From: Solimonas flava DSM 18980
Lineage (GTDB): Bacteria; Pseudomonadota; Gammaproteobacteria; Nevskiales; Nevskiaceae
Reading direction: 5' to 3'
Length of the DNA stretch: 64,000 nt
Assembly: GCF_000426685.1 (NCBI RefSeq)
Contig: NZ_AUFV01000002.1
Location: 310,001 to 374,000 of the forward strand
Program-made: the position numbers and the translations under genes
In this document: piece after piece, positions 45,415-55,800 of the stretch
How the letters are laid out: each line of letters opens with the position of its first letter
How positions within the stretch are numbered: position 1 is the first letter of the stretch
The notes under the pieces: model-generated
Databases searched by the model: none
What the model saw: the letters and a program-made list of their open reading frames with translations, nothing else
Told to the model about the DNA's origin: nothing

Positions 45415-46710
45415 ATGAACGTCTATCAACGCATCCTGGCCCTGCTCGTCGTCGTCTGCGCACTGGCGGCGGCACCGGCCCGGGCTCAGCTCGAAATTAC
45501 CGTCACCGGCGGCGACATCGGCGCGCTGCCGATCGCCATTGTGCCGTTCGCGCAGGTGCCGGGCCTGCCGACCGATCTCGCTCAGGTCATCGACAACGAT
45601 CTGGCGCGCAGCGGCCGCTTCCGCACCATGCCGCGCGCCGAAATGCGCCAGCGTCCGAGCGAGCTGGCGTCGTTCGACGCTGCGCCGTGGCGCGCGCAGG
45701 GCTTCGACAACGTCGTCATCGGCAAGGTCTGGGACGATGGCAAGGGCGGCTTTGTCGTGCGCTTCTTCCTGCTCGACTCGTTGTCCGGCAAGCAGGTCAT
45801 CGCCTACGACTATCCGATCAAGAGCGCCTCGCAGGCGCGCTACGCCGCGCACTGGATTGCCGACAAGATTTACGAGCAGCTGCTCGGCATCCCGGGCTAC
45901 TTCAATACCAAGATCGCCTACGTGGCGGCCAAGGGGCTCGGCTTCCAGCGCACCTACCAGCTGGTGATCGCCGACTCCGACGGCGAGAACCCGCAGTACC
46001 CGATCAACTCGCGCGAGACCATCATGTCGCCGGCCTGGTCGCCGGACCGCAAGCAGATCGCGCTGGTCGGCTACGAGCGCGGCCGTTCGGCGATCTACCT
46101 CTATTCGACCGAAACCGGCCGCGTGCAGAAGCTGATCAGCGAGAAGGGCATCAACGGTTCGCCGGCGTGGTCGCCGGACGGTACCAAGCTGGCGTTCGTG
46201 CTGTCGTTCGAGATCAATCCGGATATTTACGTGATGGACCTGGCGACCAAGCAGCGCAAGCGCCTGACCGATCACTACGCGATCGATACCGAGCCGGCCT
46301 GGTCGCCGGACGGCAGCAAGATCCTCTTCACCTCGGACCGCGGCGGCAAGCCGCAGGTCTACGAGATGAGCGCCAATGGCGGCGAGCCGCGGCGGCTCAC
46401 GTTTCAGGGTTCGCAGAACTCGCGTCCGAGCTATTCGCCGGACGGCAAGTCGATCCTGTACGTGACGACAGATGGCGGTCAGCGTATCGCCGTTCAGGAT
46501 CTAGCAAGCGGCGCTGTGCGCTACCTCAGCAGCGGTCCTCTTGACGAAGGTCCGTCGTTCGCTCCGGGTGGCGCCGTGATAATCTATTCGTCGCAAGGTC
46601 CCCGAGGGCGACAACTCGAAACCGTGTCAGTCGACGGACGCGTGCGTCTGACGATGAGGCAGGCCGGTGGCGACGTCCAGGAGCCTTCGTGGTCCCCCTT
46701 GATGCGTTAG
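45415..46710 (+). CDS. tolB: Tol-Pal beta-propeller protein TolB
   Basis: A periplasmic protein that binds Pal and TolA. It has 431 residues: a signal peptide (LLVVVCALAAAPARAQL), an N-terminal domain (about 25-160) and a six-bladed propeller built of repeats such as SPAWSPDGTKLAFVLS, EPAWSPDGSKILFTSD and RPSYSPDGKSILYVTT. Spacing to tolA is 52 nt and to pal 60 nt. Confidence 0.96.
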   Translation: MNVYQRILALLVVVCALAAAPARAQLEITVTGGDIGALPIAIVPFAQVPGLPTDLAQVIDNDLARSGRFRTMPRAEMRQRPSELASFDAAPWRAQGFDNVVIGKVWDDGKGGFVVRFFLLDSLSGKQVIAYDYPIKSASQARYAAHWIADKIYEQLLGIPGYFNTKIAYVAAKGLGFQRTYQLVIADSDGENPQYPINSRETIMSPAWSPDRKQIALVGYERGRSAIYLYSTETGRVQKLISEKGINGSPAWSPDGTKLAFVLSFEINPDIYVMDLATKQRKRLTDHYAIDTEPAWSPDGSKILFTSDRGGKPQVYEMSANGGEPRRLTFQGSQNSRPSYSPDGKSILYVTTDGGQRIAVQDLASGAVRYLSSGPLDEGPSFAPGGAVIIYSSQGPRGRQLETVSVDGRVRLTMRQAGGDVQEPSWSPLMR

Positions 46711-46770
46711 CTGTTCAAAATCCCTCTCTCAACACCCGACCCAAGTTGTTCTCCGTAGTAGGAGTTCAAG

Positions 46771-47289
46771 ATGATCAAGAATAAATTGCTGTTGTCGCTG
46801 ACCGTTGCTTCCATGCTCACGCTCGGTGCCTGCGCCTCCAAGGGCGACAAGACCGCGAGCACGCCCCCGCCGTCGACGCCCAGCTCGGCCTACAGCGACA
46901 CCTCCGGCACCGGCAATCAGCTCGGCGACGAAGATGCCCGTACCGCCGCGGAACGCGCCCTCAGCAACAACCTCGTGTACTTCGACTACGATTCCAGCGC
47001 GATCAAGCCGGAATACGCTTCGGTCGTCGGCGCGTACGCCAAGTACCTGACCGCCAACCCGGTCGCCAAGGTCCGCATCGAAGGCCACACCGACGAGCGC
47101 GGCACCCGCGAGTACAACATCGGCCTCGGCGAGCGCCGTGCCAATGCCGTCAAGGACGCGCTGACCGCCCAGGGCGTGACCTCGGCGCAGATCTCGGTGA
47201 TCAGCTACGGTGAAGAGCGCCCGGTTGCCGAAGGCCACGACGAATCGGCCTGGTCGCAGAACCGTCGCGCGCAGATCATCCGTCAGTAA
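46771..47289 (+). CDS. pal: Peptidoglycan-associated lipoprotein Pal
   Basis: An outer-membrane lipoprotein that binds peptidoglycan through an OmpA-like domain. It has 172 residues: lipobox LGAC (Cys22), a Thr/Ser/Pro linker, then VYFDYDSSAIKPEY and the diaminopimelate-binding GHTDERGTREYNIGLGERRA. AGTAGGAG lies before the ATG. It is the usual companion of tolB. Confidence 0.96.
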   Translation: MIKNKLLLSLTVASMLTLGACASKGDKTASTPPPSTPSSAYSDTSGTGNQLGDEDARTAAERALSNNLVYFDYDSSAIKPEYASVVGAYAKYLTANPVAKVRIEGHTDERGTREYNIGLGERRANAVKDALTAQGVTSAQISVISYGEERPVAEGHDESAWSQNRRAQIIRQ

Positions 47290-47335
47290 GCCGTTACGGC
47301 AGACCTGACCCGCCGCCACCTCCGGAGCAGCCTTC

Positions 47336-48232
47336 ATGCGCCAATCCCGACTTGCCCTCATCGCGATCGTTGCGAGCCTCGCGGCCTGCGCGTCCGACTA
47401 TGGCGGCAGGGTTTCGGGCGGCAATGACGTGCTGTCTCCGGAGGAGCGGCGCCTGCAGGCGGTGGAAGGCCGCGTCGCCGTGCTGCAGCGGCGGCTCGAC
47501 GCGGCCAACCTCGCGGGCGCCGACGAGCAGAACCAGCATCTTCGCGACGACGTGCGCTCACTGCGCGGCGACGTCGAGAAGCTGCGTTACGATTTCGACC
47601 AGTCGCAGCAGCGCAGCCGTGATCTCGAGGCGCGCGTCGCGCGTCTGGAGGCAGGTGGCGCTGCCGCAGCGGCCGTCGGTGGCGAGGCGGGCGTGACGCC
47701 GGCACTGCCGTCGACGATGCCGGCGCCGGCGACCGCGCCGGTCACGGCACCGGCCAGCGCTGCCGCGGGCAGCACCAGCATTCCCGTCGCCACGCCGCCG
47801 CCTGCTGTCACGGCGTCGGCTGCGACCACGCTTTCGCAGGGCAGCGCGCCCTCGCCGGACGAGGAAGCGGCCTATCTCGCCGCCTTCGACCAGCTCAAGA
47901 ACGGCAAGTACGACGACGCGCTCAAGGGCTTCCGCGCCCAGCTCGAAAAGTGGCCGCAGGGCCGCTACGCGGACAATGCGCTCTACTGGAGCGGCGAAGC
48001 CTATTACGTGAAGCGCGACTACAAGTCGGCGCTCGCGGCCTTCCAGGCCGTCGGCCAGCGCTTTCCGCAGAGCGGCAAGAGCGCCGACGCGCTGCTCAAG
48101 TCCGGTCTCGTGCAGATGGACCTCGGGCAGGATGCGCAGGGCCGCGCCACGCTGCAGCGCGTGATCAAGACCTACCCGAACTCGAACGCCGCCCGTCTGG
48201 CCCAGCAGCGCCTCGAGCCGGCCAAGAAGTAA
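47336..48232 (+). CDS. cpoB: Cell division coordinator CpoB (YbgF)
   Basis: A periplasmic protein linking Tol-Pal to peptidoglycan synthesis at the septum. It has 298 residues: a signal region with a Cys (VASLAACASDYGG; might be lipidated), an N-terminal coiled coil (about 38-105), a low-complexity Ala/Pro/Thr linker (about 105-175), and three TPR-like repeats (EAAYLAAFDQLKNGKYDDAL, ADNALYWSGEAYYVKRDYKS, AARLAQQRLEP). Position after pal is standard. Confidence 0.92.
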   Translation: MRQSRLALIAIVASLAACASDYGGRVSGGNDVLSPEERRLQAVEGRVAVLQRRLDAANLAGADEQNQHLRDDVRSLRGDVEKLRYDFDQSQQRSRDLEARVARLEAGGAAAAAVGGEAGVTPALPSTMPAPATAPVTAPASAAAGSTSIPVATPPPAVTASAATTLSQGSAPSPDEEAAYLAAFDQLKNGKYDDALKGFRAQLEKWPQGRYADNALYWSGEAYYVKRDYKSALAAFQAVGQRFPQSGKSADALLKSGLVQMDLGQDAQGRATLQRVIKTYPNSNAARLAQQRLEPAKK

Positions 48233-48251
48233 GCGGGCTGCGGGAGCTGCG

Positions 48252-48920
48252 TTGGACCTCACGCCGTCGCCGGCCACGCCGCCTCGTCTCAAGATCACCG
48301 AGATCTTCCTTTCGCTGCAGGGCGAATCCTCGTCGGTTGGCTGGCCGACGGTCTTCGTGCGCCTGACCGGCTGTCCGCTGCGCTGCCAGTACTGCGACAC
48401 CGCCTATGCGTTCCACGGCGGCCAATGGATGAGCCTCGATGCGATCGTCGACGAAGTGCAGCGCCTCGGCGCGCGCCATGTCTGCGTGACCGGCGGCGAG
48501 CCGCTGGCGCAGAAGAACGCACTGCCATTGCTGGCACGCCTGTGCGACGCCGGCCATCGCGTCTCGCTGGAGACCAGCGGCGCGATCGACATCTCCGGCG
48601 TCGACCCGCGTGTGATCCGCGTACTCGACATCAAGACGCCGGGCTCCGCGGAAGTGGCGCGCAACCGCTGGGAGAACCTGGCGCTGCTGCAGCCGCACGA
48701 CGAGATCAAGTTCGTGCTCTGCGGCCGCGAGGACTACGAATGGGCCAGGGCCTGCGTCGCCGAGCACGGCCTCGCCGAACGCTGTGCGGTGCTGTTCTCG
48801 CCGAGCCAGGGTCAGCTCGACGCCACGCAGCTCGCCGACTGGATTGTCGCCGACCGCTTGCCGGTCCGCTTCCAGATGCAGTTGCACAAGGTGCTGTGGG
48901 GTAACGCGCCGGGCCGCTAG
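48252..48920 (+). CDS. queE: 7-carboxy-7-deazaguanine synthase QueE
   Basis: A radical-SAM enzyme of queuosine synthesis. It has 222 residues. The cluster-binding Cys residues lie in [33 protein letters not shown] and [16 protein letters not shown] are the other family motifs. The start is TTG at 48252, with GGGAG upstream; no ATG gives the N-terminal [11 protein letters not shown]. queC follows after 128 nt. Confidence 0.92.
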   Translation: MDLTPSPATPPRLKITEIFLSLQGESSSVGWPTVFVRLTGCPLRCQYCDTAYAFHGGQWMSLDAIVDEVQRLGARHVCVTGGEPLAQKNALPLLARLCDAGHRVSLETSGAIDISGVDPRVIRVLDIKTPGSAEVARNRWENLALLQPHDEIKFVLCGREDYEWARACVAEHGLAERCAVLFSPSQGQLDATQLADWIVADRLPVRFQMQLHKVLWGNAPGR

Positions 48921-49048
48921 CGCCGCATCTGGTGCGCATCTTGCTGCCCCGGTTGCGGACGCCGGGCGCCACGCCCGCACGGCGTATCCTTTTCGCTTTC
49001 GTTCGCGCGGCCGAAAGCCGGTCGCGTGCTGAATCCCTGGTATCGCGC

Positions 49049-49723
49049 ATGAAAAAGAAAGCCGTCATCCTGCTGTCCGGAGGCCTCGACTCGACGACCG
49101 TACTGGCGCTCGCCCGCAGCCAGGGCTATGAGTGCTACGCGCTCGCCGTGTCGTACGGCCAGCGCCACGTCGCCGAACTGGCCGCCGCGCAACGCGTCGC
49201 CGCCGCGCTCGGTGCCGCACGCCTGCAGCAGATGCAGGTCAACCTCGACGCGGTCGGCGGTTCGGCGCTGACCGATCGCAACATCGCCGTGCCGGAAGCG
49301 CCGGTCGACGGCATTCCGGTCACCTACGTGCCGGCGCGCAACACGCTGTTCCTGTCGCTGGCGCTCGGCTGGGCCGAGGTGCTCGGCGCCCGGGATCTGT
49401 TCATCGGCGTCAACGCCGTCGACTATTCCGGTTACCCGGACTGCCGGCCGGCGTTCATCGAGGCCTTCGAGGCGCTCGCCAATGTCGCGACCAAGGCGGG
49501 CGTCGAAGGCGCGCGCTTCAAGATCCATGCGCCGCTGCTGACGATGAGCAAGGCCGACATCATTCGCGAAGGCGCGCGGCTCGGCGTCGACTACGGGCTG
49601 ACCGTGTCCTGCTATCAGGCCGACGAGCAGGGCCGCGCCTGCGGCCGCTGCGATTCCTGCCGCCTGCGCGCCGCCGGCTTCGCCGAGGCCGGCGTGCCGG
49701 ACCCGACGCCTTATCGCGGCTAG
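49049..49723 (+). CDS. queC: 7-cyano-7-deazaguanine synthase QueC
   Basis: An ATP-dependent enzyme converting 7-carboxy-7-deazaguanine to preQ0. It has 224 residues. The PP-loop is [15 protein letters not shown] at about 9-23; [18 protein letters not shown] and the C-terminal Zn motif [17 protein letters not shown] confirm the family. ATG 49049 directly precedes the basic KKK; an open frame extends upstream but has no sensible start. Confidence 0.95.
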   Translation: MKKKAVILLSGGLDSTTVLALARSQGYECYALAVSYGQRHVAELAAAQRVAAALGAARLQQMQVNLDAVGGSALTDRNIAVPEAPVDGIPVTYVPARNTLFLSLALGWAEVLGARDLFIGVNAVDYSGYPDCRPAFIEAFEALANVATKAGVEGARFKIHAPLLTMSKADIIREGARLGVDYGLTVSCYQADEQGRACGRCDSCRLRAAGFAEAGVPDPTPYRG

Positions 49724-49772
49724 AGCGCCATTCGTTTATCATGCGCGCCCTCATGACGTATCGACGGTCGCC

Positions 49773-49848
49773 GGGTCGTTAGCTCAGTCGGTAGAGCAGC
49801 TGGCTTTTAACCAGTTGGTCGCTGGTTCGAATCCAGCACGACCCACCA
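49773..49848 (+). tRNA. tRNA-Lys (anticodon TTT)
   Basis: 76 nt with encoded CCA. The acceptor stem GGGTCGT pairs with ACGACCC; the anticodon loop CTTTTAA sits between GCTGG and CCAGT and gives anticodon TTT. GGTTCGAATCC is the T arm. It follows the queC gene by 49 nt, and tRNA-Pro begins 29 nt later. Confidence 0.97.
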
Positions 49849-49877
49849 TCCTCGCCGCGATGCGTCCGCAGTCCCGT

Positions 49878-49954
49878 CGGGGCGTAGCGCAGTCTGGTAG
49901 CGCATCTGCTTTGGGAGCAGAGGGTCGCTGGTTCGAATCCAGTCGCCCCGACCA
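49878..49954 (+). tRNA. tRNA-Pro (anticodon TGG)
   Basis: 77 nt with encoded CCA. CGGGGCG pairs with CGCCCCG; the anticodon arm TCTGC-TTTGGGA-GCAGA gives TGG. D arm and T arm (GGTTCGAATCC) are normal. Probably co-transcribed with tRNA-Lys. Confidence 0.97.
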
Positions 49955-50037
49955 TTCCTTCCGCCGCTGCCGTTGCGCGGTGCGTCCGGGCTCGGAATAC
50001 GAGCCTCGCGCCCGGCATACTGCGCGCCAGTCCGACG

Positions 50038-52782
50038 ATGCCGATCCTGCCGATGCTCGACTCTCTCGCTGCCTGTCCGGCGGACGAGCTGCACGCCCGC
50101 CTCGCCGCGGCCGCGCCGCCGGCGGCCGTGCTGGTCTGCGCCAGTCACCGCCAGGCGCAGGCGCTGCACGAAGCCCACGCGCGCTGGCGCGTCGCCGCCG
50201 GCTTTGCGGTCTGGGACACGCCGCAGATCCTCAGCTTCGACGCCTTCGTCGAGCACCTGTACACGCAGGCGCGGCCGGCGCTGGCGCTGGCCGACGCGGC
50301 GCTGCCGCCGTGCATCGCCGCCGCCGAGGCGCGCGTGCTGTGGCGCCTGTGCATCGACGAAAGCCGCGAGCCCTTGCCCCTGCTGCGCGCCGGCGATGCC
50401 GCCGCGCTGGCCGCGGAAGCCTGGGCGCTGTGCCACGAGTACCGCCTGCCGCTGCCACTGGAGGCCGGCGGCTTCGCTGACGTCGAGCGCTTCAACGGCT
50501 GGGCGCAGTCGTATCGCCGGCGCCTCGATCGGCTCGGCGTGATCGACGCCGCGCTGTTCGACCGCGCGCTGCTCGGATGCGTCCGCGATGGCGTGCTCGC
50601 CGTGCCGGAGGCGATCGTGCTGGCCGGTTTCGAGGAGACCACGCCGCGCCTCGACGACTGGCTGGCGGCGCTCGCGGCGCGTGGCGCGACGCTGTCACGG
50701 CTGGCCGACGCGGGCGCGCCGCTGACGCCGCGTCTGGTTGCGGCCGCCGACGAGGAACTGGAGCTGCGCGCCGCCGCGGCCTGGGCGCGGACCCAGCTGC
50801 AGGCCGAGCCGCCTCGCCGCGTCGCCGTCGTCGTGCCCGATCTCGGCGCGCGCCGCGCCGCCGTGCAGCGCATCTTCGACGAGCAGCTGTGCCCGCCGCT
50901 CGACGCGCCCGGTGCGCACAGCGTGGCGCGTCCGTACGACCTCACGCTCGGCGTGCCGCTGTCGGCATGCGGTCCGGTGCAGACGGCGTTGCAGCTGCTG
51001 CAGTTCGCCGCGCTCGGCTGCGACGCGGCGACGCGCGGCGCGCTGTTCGCATCTCCCTACTGGGGCGATGAGGCCGCGCGCCTGCAGCGCGCCGCGTTCG
51101 ACGCGACGCTCGCCGCCGAAGGCTGGCTCGACGCCGAGCTGGCGACGTTGCTGGCGCTGGCGCCGGCGCCGCTGCGCGAGGACTGGCGCGCGTACGCCGC
51201 CGCCCTGCCGCCGCGTCGCCAGACGCCGGGCGAGTGGGCGGAGCTGTTCACCGCCGCGCTCGCCGCCGCACGCTGGCCCGGTACGCGTGCGGTCGACAGC
51301 GAGGAATTCCAGATGCTGTCGCGCTGGCGCGAGGTGCTGCTGCAGTTCGCCGCGCTCGATCGCGTGCTCGGCCGCATTCCGCTGTCGGCGGCGGTGTCGG
51401 CGCTGCGCGAGCTGGCCGAGCGCACGCTGTTCCAGCCCCAGGCCGGCGACGTCCGTCTGCTCGTGATGGGGGTGCTGGAAGCGCAGGGCCTGACGTTCGC
51501 CGCGCTGTGGGTCTGCGGCGTCGACGACGAGCGTTGGCCGGCGGCGAGCCGGCCGCATCCGTTCATTCCGCACCGTCTGCAGCGCCGGCACGGCTTGCCG
51601 CACGCCTCGGCGCAGCGCGAGCTGGCCTACGCGCAGGCGCAGTTCGACGGCTGGCGCCGCCGCAGCGGCGAGCTGGTCCTGAGCTACGCACGCAGCGGCG
51701 ACGGTCGCGAGCGCGCGCCGAGTCCGCTGCTGAGCGAGCTGGCGTTACCCGCCGAGATGCTGGCGGTGGACGCGCTGCCGCAGGCCTGGCGCGACAGCGC
51801 CGCGGCGGCGCGCATCGAGACGCTCGACGACGCGCATGCGCCGCCGCCGGCCGACGGCGCGGTGCTCGGCGGCGGCACCCGCGTACTCGGCGATCAGGCG
51901 CGCTGTCCGTTTCGCGGCTATGCCGTGCATCGGCTCGGCGCGCGACCGCTCGAGGCGGCCGGCTACGGCATCACCGCGATCGATCGCGGCGTGCTCGTGC
52001 ACCGCGTGCTCGAACACCTGTGGAGCGACTGGCGCGAGCAGCGTGCGTTGCTCGCGCTCGACGACGCGAGCGCCGGCACCCAGGTCGCGAGCGCCGTCGA
52101 GGCGGCGCTCGATGAGCTGCAGCGCCGCGCGCCGCAGCGCCTGCGGCCGGTGCTGCGCGCGCTGGAGTCGCAGCGCCTGACGGCGCTGATCCGGGCCTGG
52201 CTCGACGTCGAGCGCGCGCGCGCGCCGTTTCGCGTGCTCAGCGTCGAGAATCGCGCGCTCGACGGCGAGGCCGGCGAGGGCGTCGCCGCCGAAGCCACGA
52301 CCGAATTCGAAGGCTTGCGCCTGCGCCTGCGGCCGGACCGCGTCGACGTCGACGCGCACGGCCGGCGCATCGTGCTCGACTACAAGACCGGCGCGCGCAA
52401 GACGCCGCCGTGGGCCGACGGCCGGCCCGAGGACCCGCAGCTGCTGCTCTATGCGCTGACCGAAGCCGACATCGGTGCGCTGGCTTTCGCGCGCCTTGCC
52501 GCCGGCGACATCGGTCTGCAGGGCATCGGCTGCGACGAGCGCTTCGCGCCGGGCATCGCCGACTATGCCGCCGATCCGGCGACGCGCGAGGCGGCGAGCT
52601 GGGCGGCGCTGCACGGCCAGTGGCGCGGGGAGCTTGCGACGCTCGCCCGGGAGATCCGCGACGGCTGGGCGGCGGTCGCGCCCAAGCATCCACGCCAGAG
52701 CTGCCGCGACTGCGGCCTGCATGCGCTGTGCCGCATCCGCGAGGACGTCTCGCTCGACGAGGGCGAGGAGGTCGCGACATGA
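50038..52782 (+). CDS. PD-(D/E)XK nuclease family protein, AddB-like
   Basis: A 914-residue protein of the AddB-like / probable DNA repair family. The N-terminal half is a degenerate helicase (VLVCASHRQAQALHEAHARW and TLGVPLSACGPVQTALQLLQ, without a proper Walker A). The C-terminal nuclease has LRPDRVDVDAHGRRIVLDYK then TG, and DPQLLLYAL. Four Cys, one at 623 (ARCPFRGY) and three at 889, 892 and 898 (CRDCGLHALC), match the Fe-S staple of AddB. It probably forms a complex with the adjacent helicase to resect DNA ends for recombination. The gene lies 83 nt after tRNA-Pro. Confidence 0.85.
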   Translation: MPILPMLDSLAACPADELHARLAAAAPPAAVLVCASHRQAQALHEAHARWRVAAGFAVWDTPQILSFDAFVEHLYTQARPALALADAALPPCIAAAEARVLWRLCIDESREPLPLLRAGDAAALAAEAWALCHEYRLPLPLEAGGFADVERFNGWAQSYRRRLDRLGVIDAALFDRALLGCVRDGVLAVPEAIVLAGFEETTPRLDDWLAALAARGATLSRLADAGAPLTPRLVAAADEELELRAAAAWARTQLQAEPPRRVAVVVPDLGARRAAVQRIFDEQLCPPLDAPGAHSVARPYDLTLGVPLSACGPVQTALQLLQFAALGCDAATRGALFASPYWGDEAARLQRAAFDATLAAEGWLDAELATLLALAPAPLREDWRAYAAALPPRRQTPGEWAELFTAALAAARWPGTRAVDSEEFQMLSRWREVLLQFAALDRVLGRIPLSAAVSALRELAERTLFQPQAGDVRLLVMGVLEAQGLTFAALWVCGVDDERWPAASRPHPFIPHRLQRRHGLPHASAQRELAYAQAQFDGWRRRSGELVLSYARSGDGRERAPSPLLSELALPAEMLAVDALPQAWRDSAAAARIETLDDAHAPPPADGAVLGGGTRVLGDQARCPFRGYAVHRLGARPLEAAGYGITAIDRGVLVHRVLEHLWSDWREQRALLALDDASAGTQVASAVEAALDELQRRAPQRLRPVLRALESQRLTALIRAWLDVERARAPFRVLSVENRALDGEAGEGVAAEATTEFEGLRLRLRPDRVDVDAHGRRIVLDYKTGARKTPPWADGRPEDPQLLLYALTEADIGALAFARLAAGDIGLQGIGCDERFAPGIADYAADPATREAASWAALHGQWRGELATLAREIRDGWAAVAPKHPRQSCRDCGLHALCRIREDVSLDEGEEVAT

Positions 52783-52849
52783 GCGGCCGCCATCAAGAGG
52801 GGCAGGGCGCGACGCTGACGCGCGCGCAGGCGCTGCGGGGGGCGACGCG

Positions 52850-55800
52850 ATGAGCGTGATCGACGCTGCCGCGCGCGCCCGCGCGCTCGACCCGCAGACC
52901 AGCTTCATCGTCCAGGCGCCGGCCGGCTCCGGCAAGACCGAGCTGCTGACGCAGCGCCTGCTGGTGCTGCTGGCCGGCGTCGACGAGCCGGAGGAGATCG
53001 TCGCGATCACCTTCACGCGCAAGGCTGCCGCGGAAATGCGCGCGCGCGTGTTCCGCGCGATCCGCGACGCGGCGACGATGACCGAGCCGGACGACGCGCA
53101 TCGCGCGCAGACCTGGCGGCTGGCGCGCGCCGCACTCGAACGCTCGCGGCAGCGCGGCTGGCGGCTGGAGGACAATCCGCAGCGCCTGCGGGTGATGACG
53201 ATCGACGCGCTGTGCATGCACATCACGCAGCAGATGCCGCTGACCGCCGGCTTCGGCGGCCGCGTGCAGATCGCCGCCGAAGCCGAGCCGCTGTACCGCG
53301 AGGCGGCGCGCGCGACGCTGGCGATGCTCGAGGCCGAGACGCCGTATCGCGAACCGCTGGCGCGCGTGCTGCGCCATTTCGACAACCGCACCGTCCTGCT
53401 CGAGGAACAGCTGGTCGCGCTGCTCGGCCGTCGCGACCAGTGGCTGCACTTCGCGACCGAGGGCGGCCGCGCCGCACGCGTCGAACTCGAAGCCGCGCTG
53501 GAGGCGATCGTCCGCGCCGCGCTCGGCGCGGCCGACGCGGCGATCGCCGCGCCACAGCGCGAGATCTGGCTGGCCTCCGCCGCGCACGCCTCATCGCAGC
53601 TCTACGCCGCGCAGCCGGAGCTGGCGCTGCACGCGCTGCGCGACGGCACATGGCCGCCGGTCGCGCCGGCACAGCTGCCGCGCTGGCTCGCGCTGGTCGA
53701 GCTGGTGCTGAAGAAGGATGGCGACTGGCGGCAGAAGATCGACGCGCGCTGTGGTTTCCCCGCCGGCAAGAGCAAGGCCGAGAAGGAGCAGCTCGGCCCG
53801 CCGCGCGACGCGCACCTGCAGCTGATCGCCGATCTCGCCGCGCAGGACGGCCTGCTCGACCTGCTGCAGCGTTTGCGCAACCTGCCGGCGCCGGCCTACG
53901 ACGATGCGCAGTGGGAGGTACTGCAGGCGCTGCTCGACGTGCTCAAGCTCGCTGCCGCGCAGCTGCGTGTCGTGTTCGCGGCGCATGGCGCAGTCGATTT
54001 CGCCGAAGTCGCCGCGCAGGCGGTCGCCGCGCTCGGCAGCGACGAAGCCCCGACCGATCTGGCGCTGGCCTTCGATTACCGCATCCATCATCTGCTGGTC
54101 GACGAATTCCAGGACACCTCGGCGACGCAATACCGCCTGCTGACGCGGCTCACCGCCGGCTGGCAGGACGGCGACGGCCGCACGCTGTTCGTGGTCGGCG
54201 ATCCGATGCAGAGCATTTACCGTTTTCGCGAAGCCGACGTCGGCCTGTACCTGCGCGCGCGCCGCGACGGCGTCGCCGCGCTGCCGCTGGAGGCGCTGCG
54301 CCTGCAATGCAATTTCCGCTCGCGCGCCGGCATCGTCGACTGGGTCAACGCCGCGTTCGCGCAGGTGCTGCCGCCGCGCGAGGACGTCGGGCGCAGCGCC
54401 GTGCCGTACAGCGCGGCGACTGCGACGCGCGCGGCCGAGGTGGGCCCGGCGGTCGTCGTCCATCCGCAGTTCGCCGGGCCATCGGGCGAGGACGACGCGC
54501 GCAGCGAAGCACGCCGCATCGTCGAGCTGGTGCGCGAGGCGCGCGCCACCGACGCCGACGGCAGCATCGCCGTGCTGGTGCGCAGCCGCACGCATCTCGA
54601 CGAGCTGATGCCGGCGCTGCGTGCGGCCGGGCTGCGCTACCAGGCGGTCGATCTCGAAAGTCTCGCCAGCCGTGCGGTGATCGAAGACCTGCGCGCCCTG
54701 ACGCGCGCGCTGCTGCTGCCGATGGATCGCGTCGCCTGGCTGGCGATCCTGCGCGCGCCGTGGTGCGGCCTGCGCCTCGCCGATCTTCATGCGCTCGCCG
54801 ACGGCGTGCCGCCGCGTCAGCCGCTGCTGACGGCGCTGCGCGATCCGCAGCGCCTTGCGCGGCTCGGCGCCGATGGTCGCGGCCGGCTGGCCCGCGCGCT
54901 CGACGTGCTCGAGGCGGCGCTCGCGCAGCAGGGACGCAAGCCCCTGCGGCGCTGGGTCGAGGGCGTCTGGCTCGCCCTCGGCGGTCCGGCCGCGGTGCGC
55001 GAGACGCGCGATCTCAACGATGCGCAGCAGTTCTTCGCGCGGCTCGAAACGCTCGCGCAGGGACCGGCGCTGGCGGATCTCGACGCGCTCGATCTGGCGC
55101 TCGCCAATCTCAAGGCGACGCCCGATCCGCTCGCCGACGGGCGCCTGAGCCTGATGACGATCCACAAGTCCAAGGGCCTGGAGTTCGACACCGTGATCGT
55201 GCCCGGCCTCGGCCGCACGACGCGCAGCGATACGCCGCCGCCGATCGTCTTCGATCGCCGCATCGACGCCGACGGACGCGCGCAGCTGGTGCTCGCGCCG
55301 ATCCACGCGCGCGGCGACGAGAGCGATGCGACCTACGCCTATATCCGCAGCCTGGCCGCCGACAAGCAGCTGCACGAGGACGGGCGCTTGCTGTATGTCG
55401 CGGCGACGCGCGCGCGGCGCCGCCTGCATCTGCTCGGCAGCGTCGCGCGCGATGCCGACGGCGCGCCCAAGGCGCCGCCGCCGAGCAGCCTGCTGGCGCG
55501 GCTGTGGCCGGCCGTCGCCGCCGATTACGTCGCTGCGGCCGCCGGCGCACCGCCACCGGCGCCGGCCGCAGCGGCCACGTTCGACGCCCTCGGGGCCGCG
55601 CCGCCGCCGCCGCTGCGCCGCCTCGTCGCCGGTTGGCAGGCGCCGCCGTTGCCGGCCTGGTCGCTGTCCGCCGCTGAAGCGCCGGTGCCGGCGCTGACGC
55701 CGGCCTTCGAATGGGCCGGTGAAGTTGCGCGCCTGATCGGCGTCGTCTTCCACCGCTGGGCCGAGCGGCTCGCCATGGGCGATCTGGCGCAATGGGACGC

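Noticed and set aside
52475-52849. Upstream extension of the AddA-like helicase into the AddB-like gene
   Set aside because: The extra residues are Arg/Ser-rich shadow sequence; Walker A sits close to the ATG at 52850, as in the family.
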